Origin: Selaginella moellendorffii
Lineage: Eukaryota > Streptophyta > Lycopodiopsida > Selaginellales > Selaginellaceae
Length of the DNA: 42,667 nucleotides
Assembly: GCF_000143415.4 (NCBI RefSeq)
Contig: NW_003314295.1
Span: forward strand, 1,172,997 to 1,215,663
Reading direction: 5' to 3'
The position numbers and the translations under genes are program-made. How positions within the stretch are numbered: the first letter of the stretch is position 1; the number at the start of each line of letters is the position of its first letter. Under the pieces are notes generated by a model. That model had not been told where the DNA came from. It worked only from the letters and a program-made list of their open reading frames with translations, and searched no databases. Shown here piece by piece: positions 1 through 11,583 of the stretch.

Positions 1-283
1 AATTAGCACTTCCATTTCTGCATTCAATCTACCAATCCTTCCATTATGTAAATTAGCTATTTCATGTGAGGCAATTAGTCATCCACCTGTATTGCAGTCC
101 TACGGTGGATATCTTCGTCCGTGGATACTCCACACAAAAGGAAGGATGTACACATGGATGCTCAATATGTACAATTTCAAATTCAAGGGTGGGAATATAC
201 CTTGCTCAAGGGTATATTATATTTTTAAGTAGCCATTAATCAATGAGAATCGAACCCATGCCATTTGCTCCGATACCATATGT
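1..283 (-). mobile_element. LTR-retroelement relic with primer-binding-site-like motif (minus strand)
   Basis: Read on the minus strand, positions 278-267 give TGGTATCGGAGC. This is one base off TGGTATCAGAGC, the usual plant primer-binding site complementary to the 3' end of initiator tRNA-Met. It is preceded by a two-base spacer and an ACA (283-281) such as ends many plant LTRs, and followed by a GGTTCGATTC stretch often seen in retroelement leaders. The LTR would lie at higher coordinates but I could not find its other end. No coding sequence is visible. The call rests on the motif order only. Confidence 0.4.
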
Positions 284-2314
284 AATCCACTTTATCTCTT
301 TCCTTTTAAGTCAATTGGAAAAGGAGCAATTGCTTGATGAGAAAGCCTTTAGTAGCTATTTTATTTTCATTTATCCCCCAAGGTTCTAAGGATCTATAGT
401 GATAGTATATCCAAATCTCATCCTATAATCACATGCGTTACAAATAAGGAACATCAAGAGAGAGGTGGGTGATATGACTAGTCTATAATAGCTATCCCAT
501 AACTAAAGATTTCACCATGCACATAAAGTGTTAAAGTCAACTTGCCTATACTAGCCCGAACAAAAAGATTAAAAGATGGACTTAGAGACAATAATATCTT
601 AAAGACTTAATTATCAGTGAATAAATTGTATATGAGAACACAAAAGTATTCCAATGCAATTATCATCCAATAAACTAGTACTATAGGAACCACTAAGATT
701 ATGAAAGGTTAAAGTCAGCCAACAAAATTCAATAGTAAGAATATAATCAAGAAAACTTAATGATAAAGCTTAACTTATGAATGTATCATTAAAAGAAAAT
801 AACATTAAAATCTATCAGAACTAACTTAATGCAATAATTAATAAAACAAAATGATTGTTACAAGGGCCAACAAATATTCATACATGCCAATGATGGCACT
901 TATAAATTTGAATAGATCTCAGTTAACAATATAAAGGAACTCAAGTTGTTTAAGTAAGAGTCTGCAATATCCTATTAATATCTCAAACCTAAAGACTAGT
1001 TTAGAGTAAACCACAAAGAACATATAGTAATGCAAAAAAACCAAAATCTATTAAACTAACAACTAATTAATAATAAATCATCAATCATCCTATCAATAAA
1101 AAGATGCATAATCATTGTCAAAAAAAGAATCCATAATTTTGAAGAATGGCATATCAAGCAAAATCTTTGATAAAGATAATCAATTATTCTAGATAATAAT
1201 CAATCATCATCAATGATTGTCAAATGCAAACACCAACTACAACATCAAAGCTAATGAGATAAAATGCCTTCCTCAACAACTCTTAACAAATGGAATAATG
1301 AGCATAAAAATTCAAGGAACCAAAAGTTTAAAGAAGCCTATATCGAAGTTTCACATAATAATACAAGTCTCACATGAACTAATGGTAATACCAAAGAAAA
1401 AATTATAGTATAACCCATAATATCCTTCTTAACACATCAAGAAGCTAAACTTTATAATGCTAAAGTTAATTAAAAGCATGTTTACATCAATCCAAAAACT
1501 AAACGCAACAAAGTTATGCTCAACAAGTGATCACCAAATGATCTTCCATGAATCTATCTTCTATAGCAAGACATAACTCATTTCATAACAAACATAAGAA
1601 AAATCATTAATGGTCTATATATCCTTAAGTCAAGTTCAACAAGAAACCAATAACTCAATATTAATCACTAACTCTTTCCCTTATAAAGCTAGTAAAGTCT
1701 ATGATTAAATCATGTTTCAAGAAAAAGCTAAAGATTAATCTTTATTAAACAATCTTGTTTAGAAAATACCTAACTTAACTTGCCACTTAGTTTATTTGAA
1801 TATTAACATAGTTATTAACTAGCAAATGCATTAATGCTAATAACATAAAGTTATAGCTAAGTCATCAACACTATTTATATCAAGACTAATAAAACTCAAT
1901 ATCAATCCTATGGAAATATATTTCATTTCACTCTAATCTTAACATCAATAATGTCAACAACAAGGCATCACTCCAATGTTACCAACATCATAACAAAACT
2001 AAAAGATAGCAAGAGTGAACCACCACTCAAAACTCTTTAGTAACCAATCTAACCAAAGTCAAAGATACTCAGTATCGGAAATTAATCCTTCAACAATACT
2101 CAACTACAAATAACACATCATCAAAGAGTAATTCACCACATTTAAGACTCAAAGTAATCTAACACCATAAACTAAACACAACCAAATAGTACCGATAGAG
2201 GTAGAATCAACATGCTAACATAAAAAAACCATATAAGTTTTACTACATAATCCTCTGTAATACCATCTAGTAAAGCATACCCATCATTGTTAAATCATTA
2301 TTAAGCGGAGCAAG
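284..2314. other. AT-rich, gene-poor stretch
   Basis: About 2 kb of strongly AT-rich sequence. The only open frame near 60 codons (1217-1408, plus) is low complexity, with no recognisable domain, plausible splice partner or leader. Base composition and the neighbouring LTR relics suggest old transposon debris. I see no gene, RNA or clear repeat here. Confidence 0.6.
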
Positions 2315-2535
2315 TGTCACTTGTCTTCGACAAAGTTTATTGTAAGAAACTAAAAAGAACAACTCAAGAGACGATCCATAAGGGCTTAAATATAAAGGGA
2401 AAGGGCCTATGAATAATAATGCACCTTCTTTTCTAATTAGTTAAGGGTCTTGGGATATTTGGGGTTAAACATCCTTGGGTTTGAATAGTACTGAATTGGG
2501 TGACCTCCCGGGAAGTCCAAACTTAGGAGCTTACA
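2315..2535 (+). mobile_element. LTR of a Cassandra-like TRIM retrotransposon
   Basis: A segment of about 221 bp starts TGTCAC and ends ACA at 2535. It is followed by a two-base gap and a perfect initiator-Met primer-binding site (2538-2549). The last third carries a 5S-rRNA-like domain (2461-2518). A short LTR with a 5S domain, an iMet primer-binding site, a tiny internal region and no genes is the defining layout of Cassandra terminal-repeat retrotransposons in miniature. The left boundary is inferred by matching TGTCA to the presumed start of the 3' LTR at 2657. It is less certain than the right boundary. Confidence 0.65.
2461..2518 (+). other. 5S rRNA-derived domain (box A to box C) inside the LTR
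   Basis: This stretch aligns base by base with the 3' half of plant 5S rRNA as I remember it. GGTTAAACATCC (about 2463-2474) sits at box A. CTTGGG and AGTACT follow at the expected spacing. GGGTGACCTCCCGGGAAG (from 2498) matches box C and the following helix, with one difference in the last 21 bases. It is not a functional 5S gene: the 5' half is poorly conserved, apart from an ATGCACC at about 2430, and box A has substitutions. A second box-A-like GTTAAGGGTCTTGGG lies about 20 bases upstream. Confidence 0.7.
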
Positions 2536-2670
2536 TTTGGTATCAGAGCGGGTCTCGAGTCCGACTCTGTTGGTTGGTTAGGGGAATCACACCATATGTT
2601 GATTGATATCTGATAGGTCCAATTTGCTCCTACTGGGCTTGACCCAAGGGGTAGGGTGTCAATTTAATAA
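2536..2670 (+). mobile_element. TRIM internal region: iMet primer-binding site, polypurine tract, start of 3' LTR
   Basis: TGGTATCAGAGC at 2538-2549 is the exact plant initiator tRNA-Met primer-binding site. About 100 bases later a purine-rich AAGGGGTAGGG (2646-2656) fits a polypurine tract. It is followed at 2657 by TGTCA, the same five bases that open the proposed 5' LTR. The internal region would be about 121 bp with no coding capacity, as expected for a TRIM. Beyond about 2670 the 3' LTR dissolves into an unrelated AT-rich TAATCACTT repeat, so the element looks truncated. Confidence 0.6.
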
Positions 2671-5406
2671 TAATCACTTTATAATCACTTTAATAATCTT
2701 TATAATCACTTTTTAATCTAATCAAACCATAATAAACTCACTAACACATATAGCCAATATCTCTAATTATAATTAAAGAGGCTAGTTACATATGATCAAC
2801 ACTTAGCTGTAACTAAAGTGCAAACCATGAAATGGATTCATACAAGTACACAACTTCTTAATAGACAAGGCTATAGTGGGTACTAATACTTTAACTATAA
2901 ACAACTAAATTGGATATCATTATCCTTAGCTAAAATGCAAAGCTACTAAGACTAAATTAAGAGTAATGAGAGCTCACTACTTTTATAAAGTGTAACGAAA
3001 TGCAAGGTGCAACCTACCACCAAATATAATACTACAAAGGAAAAGTATAAAGGTCACCATTCTAGAAAAGTGCAACAACCACTTTTCATATGAATTCTAG
3101 ACTCTATCCAACTCAATTGTTTTAGCCTTAAAAATTAACATCTCTTTTAGGCCACGCCATACAAATTACTTACTAAAGTATAAGCCAATTGAAGTAAATT
3201 CAAACCCCTTCACTAATTTGTATTGGCTTACGAAAATGGAATAAGTGATTAAAAGATCAACCATTAGAAAAGCCTAAAAATAATTTGTGGAAAAATTTCC
3301 AACCTAGAGAAAGAATGACTTTCAATTTAGGAATGCAAATTCTCCAAACTTAGCCAACTTCCTCTTATTTACAACTTTACATAAATTCACTTCAACATAA
3401 ATTTTTATGACCCAATAATATGCTTAAGCATCAAACATCATGCCTATATTTTCAACATCCAATATTAAGATCCACAAATGCTTATGAATACTTAAAAACT
3501 TGATTACCAAGATCACATCTTCAGATATCTATATTGCATTAACACTTTTCTTTAATCATCTTCAAGATAAAATGTGAAGCCAAAACACTAACAAAGAAAA
3601 TGACATGAAAAATCAAACTCTAAGGACAACTTCTTATCACTCAATATAATAATGCCACTTTCACTAACACAAGTGCTAATAATGTCAATGCTTCAACTAT
3701 ACACTTTTTCCATCTAACAATTTACTCGAAGTGTTAATGGATAAACTAACAAATCATAACAAGTGAATGCTATAACCTTTTGCAAAACTCAATGGGCAAC
3801 TCTAAAAGAACCAAAGTACCAGCATAATGGATCACTTTCGAGAACTTAGCTAAAGCTACTATAATGCTACTTCTTGCAAGTAAACTAGCATTACTATCAA
3901 CCACTTTGGATTGATTATCATTTCATCAATCAATTTTGTAAACACATTACTCACATTCACATGGATATAATATAATAATCACAATGACTTAATCATTAAT
4001 CAAGAAATACCACAAATACTGCCCATGTCACTACTATAAAGGTTTATTTAAGTATTAAGTGCTAACTTGATTCGACAAAATGTAATATAAATGCCATACT
4101 CCACTAATAAAAATTTATAATATCTAACACCACTAACTTACTCAAGGAACAATAGCAAAGTTCTATGGAAAAGAGTTGAGCATTACAACCCAAACTTTTC
4201 AATAACAATCCTATGGTTTAATGCTTCATCACTATTCATCCCATAACTCACCACTTGTAAGGCCATTATACCTAATATACACCAAAATAGAAACTCTTGA
4301 TTGCATGGTGTGAATTTGAGCAATGAGATCATACTTTGTTGTGAATCATCTCAGGAAAAAAGAATTATGTGTTTGATTTTTCATCCCTGATAACTTTCCT
4401 TTTGTCTTAACTTGACTAAACCTCAAATTTACATTTGCATTGCCTTCAGTCCAATTTAAGAAAAGTTTATGAGAGAGCTCAGTAATAACTACTTGAATTA
4501 ACAAATTAATCCCTATAGTTTTGATTGATCCATTTATAATCATACTTAAGAAGGATCTACTAATACTGTGTTAATAGCTACAGATTACCCTATTTGCCAC
4601 TCTTTGCAAACCCAAGGGAGGTTTAGTTTTACCCACAGTAACATAAAACCACTTATGGTAACCACCAATAGGTTAACATTAATCTTGCCAACTCAAACTA
4701 TATCCTTAAGTTGCTAATGTACCTCACTTGTGAGCCTAAGTGCAAATTCGTGCAAATAGTACATTTCTATCCATTCTATGAGCCCAAGTGCAAGCTCACA
4801 CAATATAATATAAAAAAGTAACCAAAATCCATACCCAAGGAACAAATATAAAGTCATAGCACCCAAACATGTACCCACTTGAATTATCATTTTCATCTCC
4901 ATGTATTCAACAAGACTATAGCTGCCCAATATCATTGGATAGTACTCGCTAAGATTCATCCTCTTATACCAAATATAGCATATGTGGTTTTCACTCTTTA
5001 TCCTATAGTGATTTATTATAAAATAACCATAAAGCGAAACCTAAACCCTCCATATGCATATGTTATATGTCATGTGTCAATGGAGTGGAACTTGAATTTC
5101 AAAGCTTTGGACTATTGAATGAAGGAATGGAGCTAAATAGAGCTTAGGAGTGAAGGAAGTGGGACTCATGAGCATAAGCCTAAAGAATGAAGGGATAGGG
5201 GCACAAAGCAACTTAGAACAATCCTAAAGCATTGAGCATCACCAATATGCAAAACGAAGATAAATGGAGTCTAATGCTATTTTAACATACTATTGGCTTA
5301 ACATGAGGATATGGGTACACCATCATCTAGCATGGTATAGAGCTTGGATTTGGACCCAAATTAGACATAAAACAAAGATAGACATGTAAACAAGAGTTAA
5401 ACTATA
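2671..5406. other. AT-rich, gene-poor stretch
   Basis: Strongly AT-rich. A short TAATCACTT/TTATAATC repeat is present at about 2670-2715. Scattered open frames below about 85 codons (4346-4543, 4714-4959, 4879-5118) have no domain signature and no gene-like structure. I see no gene and take this for degraded transposon or heterochromatic filler. Confidence 0.55.
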
Positions 5407-6348
5407 CCTCAAGTTAGTTAGTTATGCTTGACCTACCCACTATCCCCATTATATATTTGAACCCCCCCTTAAGGAACACAAGCTTTGGACTTTCACTCTA
5501 GTCTTAAAAGTTAGTTTCTAGAACAATCACAAAAATTTACTAAATATAAAATGACACTAATGTAAGATATAAATTTTTCCTTTCCAATTTACTAACTTAC
5601 CTTATCTCTTTGACTACTATGGCCTTGGCTTTAGTTAAATTCCTTCGCCAAGGTTCCCATCTATTATACTAGCTCATACTTGGTCTTATTTGGTTTCAAC
5701 AAATCATTGCACAAGCAATGAAGCATTAGATATCCATCTATGGGTTCCCAAATTCTTTCCTAATCCCCTTCCCCGGGTTAGACTAGATTTAAAGTTCAGC
5801 TACATTCCTCACATACACAAGTAGCCAAACACACCAAGTTTTTAGGTTCTTAATATGTCTTGGTACAACAAAACTTGATTATAAGACCCTTTAATCCCAA
5901 GCCTAAATCCCAAGCCTTGGGTGTAAAACTTGCTTTGGGACACCGGAGGGAAACACCATGGCTTAACAGCCTGATGTAGGTACTTCTATTCCCCCACTTT
6001 TATCCCGAAAGGAAGGCCCAAGCCCCTAGAAAGGGTAAGGACTAATAACTTGCAAGATACTCAAGTAAGGCACCACTCCATATAAGCTAGAAGCACCATA
6101 GTTGGTTTCCCTTCTAAGAGTGAGAGTTGCTTTTAAGCACTTTTTTAAGTGGCCCCTTTGGCACCACCTGAGTCCATGCTCACTCCCACCCAAAGCCCTT
6201 AAACCCTAACCTTAACCTCAAGTTAGTTTGGAAGCACTATTGAAGAGTTCCTTCAAAACTGATTCCTAAACTTCACTATCCCTACTATACTTTTGGAACC
6301 TTCTATAGCCCCTCCCCCGGGAGACATATGCTTTGGGCTTTCACTCTA
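5407..6348 (+). repeat. Pair of diverged direct repeats (5407-5500 and 6216-6348)
   Basis: Both copies begin CCTCAAGTTAGTT and end with nearly the same 18 bases, CTTTGG(A/G)CTTTCACTCTA (5483-5500 and 6331-6348). A weakly similar CACTATCCC(C/T)A(T/C)TATA segment lies between. The second copy has an internal insertion of about 40 bases. The roughly 700 bp between them is AT-rich and has no gene. These may be termini of one decayed element, but no target duplication or coding sequence supports that. Confidence 0.4.
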
Positions 6349-6362
6349 CAACATATATTAGT

Positions 6363-6673
6363 ATTCGAACTCGGTGTCAGACTTGACGTCGAACTTGATC
6401 TCAGACTTGACCTCGGACTCGGTCTCGGACTCGGTCTCGGACTCGATCTCAGACTCGATCTCGGTCTCGATCTTGGACCTAACCTCGGACTCGATCTCGG
6501 ACTTGGTCTTGGATCTGATCTTAGATCTTGGACTTAGTTTTGAACTCGATCTTAGACTCTGTCTCGAACTCGGTTTCAGAGTTGGACTTCATCAGATAAG
6601 ACTGAATTTGAGATCGAGTCCAAGACCGACTTTGAGACCAAATTCAAGACCTAGTTTGAGATCGAGTTCGAAT
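6363..6673 (+). repeat. 12-bp minisatellite with an inverted continuation
   Basis: From 6363 to about 6590 the sequence is a degenerate array of GGTCTCGGACTC-type units, alternating CTCGGACT and CTCGATCT. After a short non-repeat turn (about 6590-6604), positions 6605-6673 carry the reverse-complement version (GAGATCGAGTCCAAGACC and similar). The outer edges match exactly in inverted form: ATTCGAACTCG at 6363-6373 and CGAGTTCGAAT at 6663-6673. The open frames through the array are simple Leu/Gly/Asp or Ser/Asp repeats. They follow from the repeat and are not credible proteins. Confidence 0.8.
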
Positions 6674-6689
6674 TCTTTTTCATTTTGGT

Positions 6690-9600
6690 CGTGCTTTTGG
6701 GGATCCTTTAACCTATGACACCTTGGGGAGTTGGTTCCTCACAACTGGATTGCAAATTTGGACATGAGAACAACACTATTATATTTAGGACAATCTCTAC
6801 ATTTTATAAATATATCCAACTAGCAAATCTAAACCCTTTCATAAATAGTCAATAGGACCTAATAGAACCAACACATAGGGTATGATAATGAGGGTGTTTA
6901 GCAAAGATGGTAAGTTATCATTTGGCAATATTAAGGGACTAGAGCTCAATACATAGGGGTTTTTGTCATTAGTCAATGCAAGACACAATGAGATTGGAAC
7001 TCTTTACCAAGTTAAATATGTTTAGCTAATACTATGCATGAATTCTATCCTTATGGTTGTTTGGTCTAAGTACACTTTAAATGCCCAGTTAACTTTACTA
7101 GCATAAGAGGGATTGATAAAGGGAACTGGCAAAACTAACCTTATGTCATCGTGGCAGTAAGAAAAGAATATCCAAAAAGACTTGTCGACAAGTAACTTTC
7201 AATACTTGCAATCACATTTATAAGGCTTGAGCTAAAATAATATCAATTTCCAAATCCCTAGAAGTTGTCATTGCATGTAAAAAGAAAGTTTAAACCCCTG
7301 CCCTTTTGAACAATTTGATGCATTTCGTAAAAAAATTTAAATGCCTTATACATAGCAAATGCAACATATTTCTACAGGTCCATTGTTGGTTTACATTCCA
7401 TATATTTATAGTTATTGAAATCGACTTGATAGTTTTCTGAAAGTAGCTAGTTGAATTTAGAAAAGACCAACCAATTATAATTAAGAAAACAAAAGAGAAC
7501 AAAGAAAGAAAGAACTTAATTGTATATACTAGCCAACTACATTATCATCATCATGGAAACTAAAAGCCATGTACTTAAGGTCATACAACTCTTTTTTACC
7601 TTGCATATGGAAGAAGTTCATTGAGAACAATACTAGAAGTCTAAACAATTTATTTGGAGTGGTTGGGAGGAACTCTAGTAATGCTAACATAGGTTTCAAT
7701 TCAGACATTGAAAGGTAGACATGTTTAGAATCAACAGTTGTACCCTTTGTAATTTTCTTGGTAGACTTTTGGATAACATTGTTTGCAATGTTTTTGGATC
7801 AATAAGAAAAATATTAGATATAGCAAGAATATAAAACTTACTAAATTACCTTGCTTCAACTAAACATAGATCATTTATAATATCAAGTTTTCCCCCATTA
7901 CACCTTTTCATGCCACTTAAGTGTTTTTAGTGATTTTGAGAGCATGATTAAAACAAAATAACATATCTTATAGTGACCATGAAGGATGAGACTTGCTAAC
8001 ATTTTGGAGTACATCTCAAGTTGATTTGCCAAAGTGCCTCCCTTGGGGTGGAGTTTGTATTGGTTCAAATTTCCACTCAAGCAGCTATTGGTAAAATAAT
8101 GCCATTTGATAAAACAACTTTTGTAAAAATCAAAAAAACAATTTAGTTATAAAGAGAACAATAAAAAAATAAAATAAAACAAAGAACAACAAATTTTAGG
8201 AGGAAGTTTTTCAATCAGTCATATGTCTTTCATGCAATTCAGTTCTTTTTTCATCATATCAAATATAAAATTTCAAAATAGCCCATTCATTTTTTTGTTG
8301 GATCATTGTTGCTATTATAGGTTCAAATGAGCTTTTATCCAATTGATTGTAATCTACTGGCCTAAATACCTATTGTCTACTTTACAACAAAATTAAGTAA
8401 GAACCAAAAGATCTAATCAATATAACTTACCCATCCATGATCATAATTACCACCACCACAATTTTGAGCTTTCTATGCCTTCCTTCAAATTGTTGAAAAA
8501 ATTAGTAATATAAAACTAAAAAAGGAAGCACTCAAAAAAACCTAGATAATTGAGAATTTTTAGCTAAATCAAGACTATTATGAGACAACCCAAGATCAAA
8601 AGAAAGAACATCCATCTAAGATTTACAAAATTGAAAGTGGAGAAATTAAATAAAGAAAAAGAAACCAAAAGAACATACTTGTGTCGGTGTGAAATAAAAC
8701 ACTAGTAGACTCAGTGTTAAAATACAATCTAGAGCTATTGTGCAAGCTATTGCAGCCATTAGAGACAATAGGAGAAAATCCTAAGCAAAAGAAAAAATTT
8801 CCAAGCCATTATGTCACTATTGAGAATTAAACTGTAATTTGAGCCACTATGCCATAGCTGTACAAGAAATATAAGTTGCACTATAAGTGGTTGTACTAGA
8901 CTAGAGGTGCCATGATTTAAGTTGTGAGTTGTTATGCCAGATCCAAGCTCAGTATTCGATTAAGAAAAATATAAATAATTTAAGCTTGTAGAGTTTTATA
9001 TTAAAAGAAAATTTAGTACATGTGGCAATGTTTAATTTGACCTACTTCAACCTCCAATTACACACTACCATGTATCACCTCAATAGGTTTGCTATATACC
9101 TATTACGTGAGTTCATGGGCACAAACTCACCTAACCCACTAAAACCCATTTCCCAGACTAATGTTTAGCTCACTTGTTCTAAGCAGGAATAGGCTTGCCT
9201 TACCCATAAACCAATCTTCTTTTTAAAATTTTAGTTTTTTGTGATTATTTCCTTTTTAAAAAGTTTTGATAACATATATAAATCTACATAAAAAATAATG
9301 ACACACTCTAAGTGAATAAAAGTTGCTAAGAATTCTCAAGGTGATCGAAAATATAATAATATAAAAAATAAAAAAAACATGAGGATAAAATTGGTGATAT
9401 CATTTGTATATAACATTTATTATTTATTATTGGATGTGTAGTTTAATGAGTTCTAAAAAGGATAATATAGTTATAACTAAAACTTTATATTCTTATTTAT
9501 CATAATATTTTATATAATAAATTATCACACTTAATAAAAGGTATGAAAAATTTATATTTCCATGTGATAAAAACTAATTTATTTTTATTATTCATATTGT

Positions 9601-11040
9601 ACAATAAGACATTTTATATTAAAAATTTTTATTTAAATATATTTGCTTAAATGAGTAAAATTTCTCAATTAAGTAGTATTAATATTTTTCTATAGTATAC
9701 TATACTTTCACTATTTACAAAAATGTAATTTAGTTATTTTTATAAGTGAAAAATCCTAAAGAATTAAAAAGTGTAAATAAAATAACTAGATTTTTACTGT
9801 AGTTCTTTAAACTATTACTATAAGTGTTTAAATATACCTATATAATAACTATATTTAATATGAAGATAAAGAAAGTTAATTGTGAATTCATATTACACAA
9901 TTATAATATAAATATAGTAATGTGAAATATTGTTTTTTTATTATTATTGTTATTAATTGTATTTAATCCAAATTTTAAACATGATATATGTTAAAGTATT
10001 GCTGAATAAATTTAATATTTTTTTAATCATTTACTCAAACCATTTTTATATAAATATAGAGAATATAATAAGTTATAAAATTTTAGCTATGGTTTTTAAA
10101 ATAGAATTTAAAGTTTAAAATGACTTTTAATAGTTGTAATTTATAACCAGTTTTAGTTAAAAATATTTTATTTTAAAACTATTAAAATATTTTATTGATT
10201 TGTCAATTTTTATAGTAATTCTCTATTATATTTTACTAGCATATAGACTACTACTAAACACAGTTGGCAAGAAAAATTTAGTAAAATATTTTTTTTAGAT
10301 TCATAAAAATCCTAAGTTTATGCTTTAAATTACAAGTGACAATTCCAACTATTGTAGTGATTATATTATAACTTTTAATGATTGAGTTTGGCACAGTTGA
10401 AGTAATAGTGCTTGATTAGGGGTTTAATGTTGTCAAATTTTCCATTTATAATTTTGACAAAAGAGTTAGATGTTGGAAATGTACTTATTATTGATGTAAA
10501 TTAGACTTGAATTTATTTTTATAAAGGATGAAAGCTAAACAAATCTTCTAAATGAAAATATAAAAATTGTTAAAGAAAATAGTAGAAAAAGTTGCTGAAA
10601 CTCCTAAAGAAGATGAATGGTTTGTTTACTTTTATTATTTTAGTTTTACTAAAATATATATATATACCTGATTGTGGTTATCGACCGATTGTGAAAGTGC
10701 CAAACAACAGATTAATTCACAATTCGAAACAATCGGGACCATTCATGGTTAATAGTGAATATAAGCCCAATTTAAAAGTTAAAATATTCAAAAGTTACAT
10801 ACCAAAAGTCTTTTGAAGATGAAGGAAAAAATCCCCACCTTTCTAAAAGACCTAAATTAATTCCTAGAACTTTTAAAAAATGTTTAAAGAGATTCGAACC
10901 TTTAAAAGGAAAGCCATAGCAGATTTCAAGTCTACAAACTATCCAACACTTCTTTCATCACACACTTAACACAATGCTTGTTTGACTGATACTGACATAT
11001 AAAATCATATATGTACTACAAAGATTTGAATTAGAATATC
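6690..11040. other. Very AT-rich intergenic stretch
   Basis: More than 4 kb without a credible gene. Composition becomes extreme at 9200-10,700, with long runs of A and T. Open frames of 60-74 codons (7290-7502, 7898-8080, 10,592-10,816) lack any known motif. A TATATATATA run lies at about 10,655. I find no RNA gene, no complete element and no clear terminal repeats. GC content rises abruptly near 11,050, where the gene island begins. Confidence 0.6.
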
Positions 11041-11454
11041 CAGAGCATTTTGTTTGTGGTGGTATCTAGAATCTTGCTGATCCAGTTTCACCCAATGGAA
11101 ACTTGACGCGTGGCATCACTTGGTTCCTACCCCCGTTAAATCTAACCCTGCCTCCACTAAAATAAAAAGAAAAAAGCTCTAGGGCTTGCGTGATTAGGTC
11201 TGGAGCGGCCTCGCGAGTTTTGCTCGACTTCGATGCGATTCCACCCCCCTGTGAGGATTCTGTGAGCTCCGGCGCCTCCCGATGAGCAGGATGTGCTCGA
11301 TCTTGATGAGCATTGCCCGGATTGACAATTCGCTGATAGCATTCTTCGTGTGGATCGATACTTAGCGCACAGGGATGGGGGACGAAGACGCCGCCGAGAT
11401 TGGCTGATTGATGCCAAGGCCGCCCTGCGCCAGGCCAAAATCTAGGTATTCTTC

Positions 11455-11500
11455 CTTCTTTCTTTCTTCTTCTTCTTCCTCTTCCTCCTCCTCCTCTTCT
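11455..11500 (+). repeat. CT/CTT-rich tract in the exportin-T 5' leader
   Basis: A pyrimidine-only run of TTC/CTC/CCT triplets lies about 90-130 bases upstream of the exportin-T start codon. Such CT-rich tracts are common in plant core promoters and 5' leaders and may mark the transcription start zone. The long frames through it on either strand, including a minus-strand frame with a poly-Glu run, are products of the repeat. Confidence 0.5.
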
Positions 11501-11583
11501 TGCGCATCGCCATCGGCAAGAAATCCAGAGATTTCCACCAGCAGCAGCAATCCGGCAGAGATTCTTCTCCGGGAAGAAGAAAT

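Noticed and set aside
6328-6718. Plus-strand frames of 69 and 114 codons rich in Leu/Gly/Asp or Ser/Asp
   Set aside because: They merely translate the 12-bp minisatellite in two frames; there is no non-repeat domain or gene structure.
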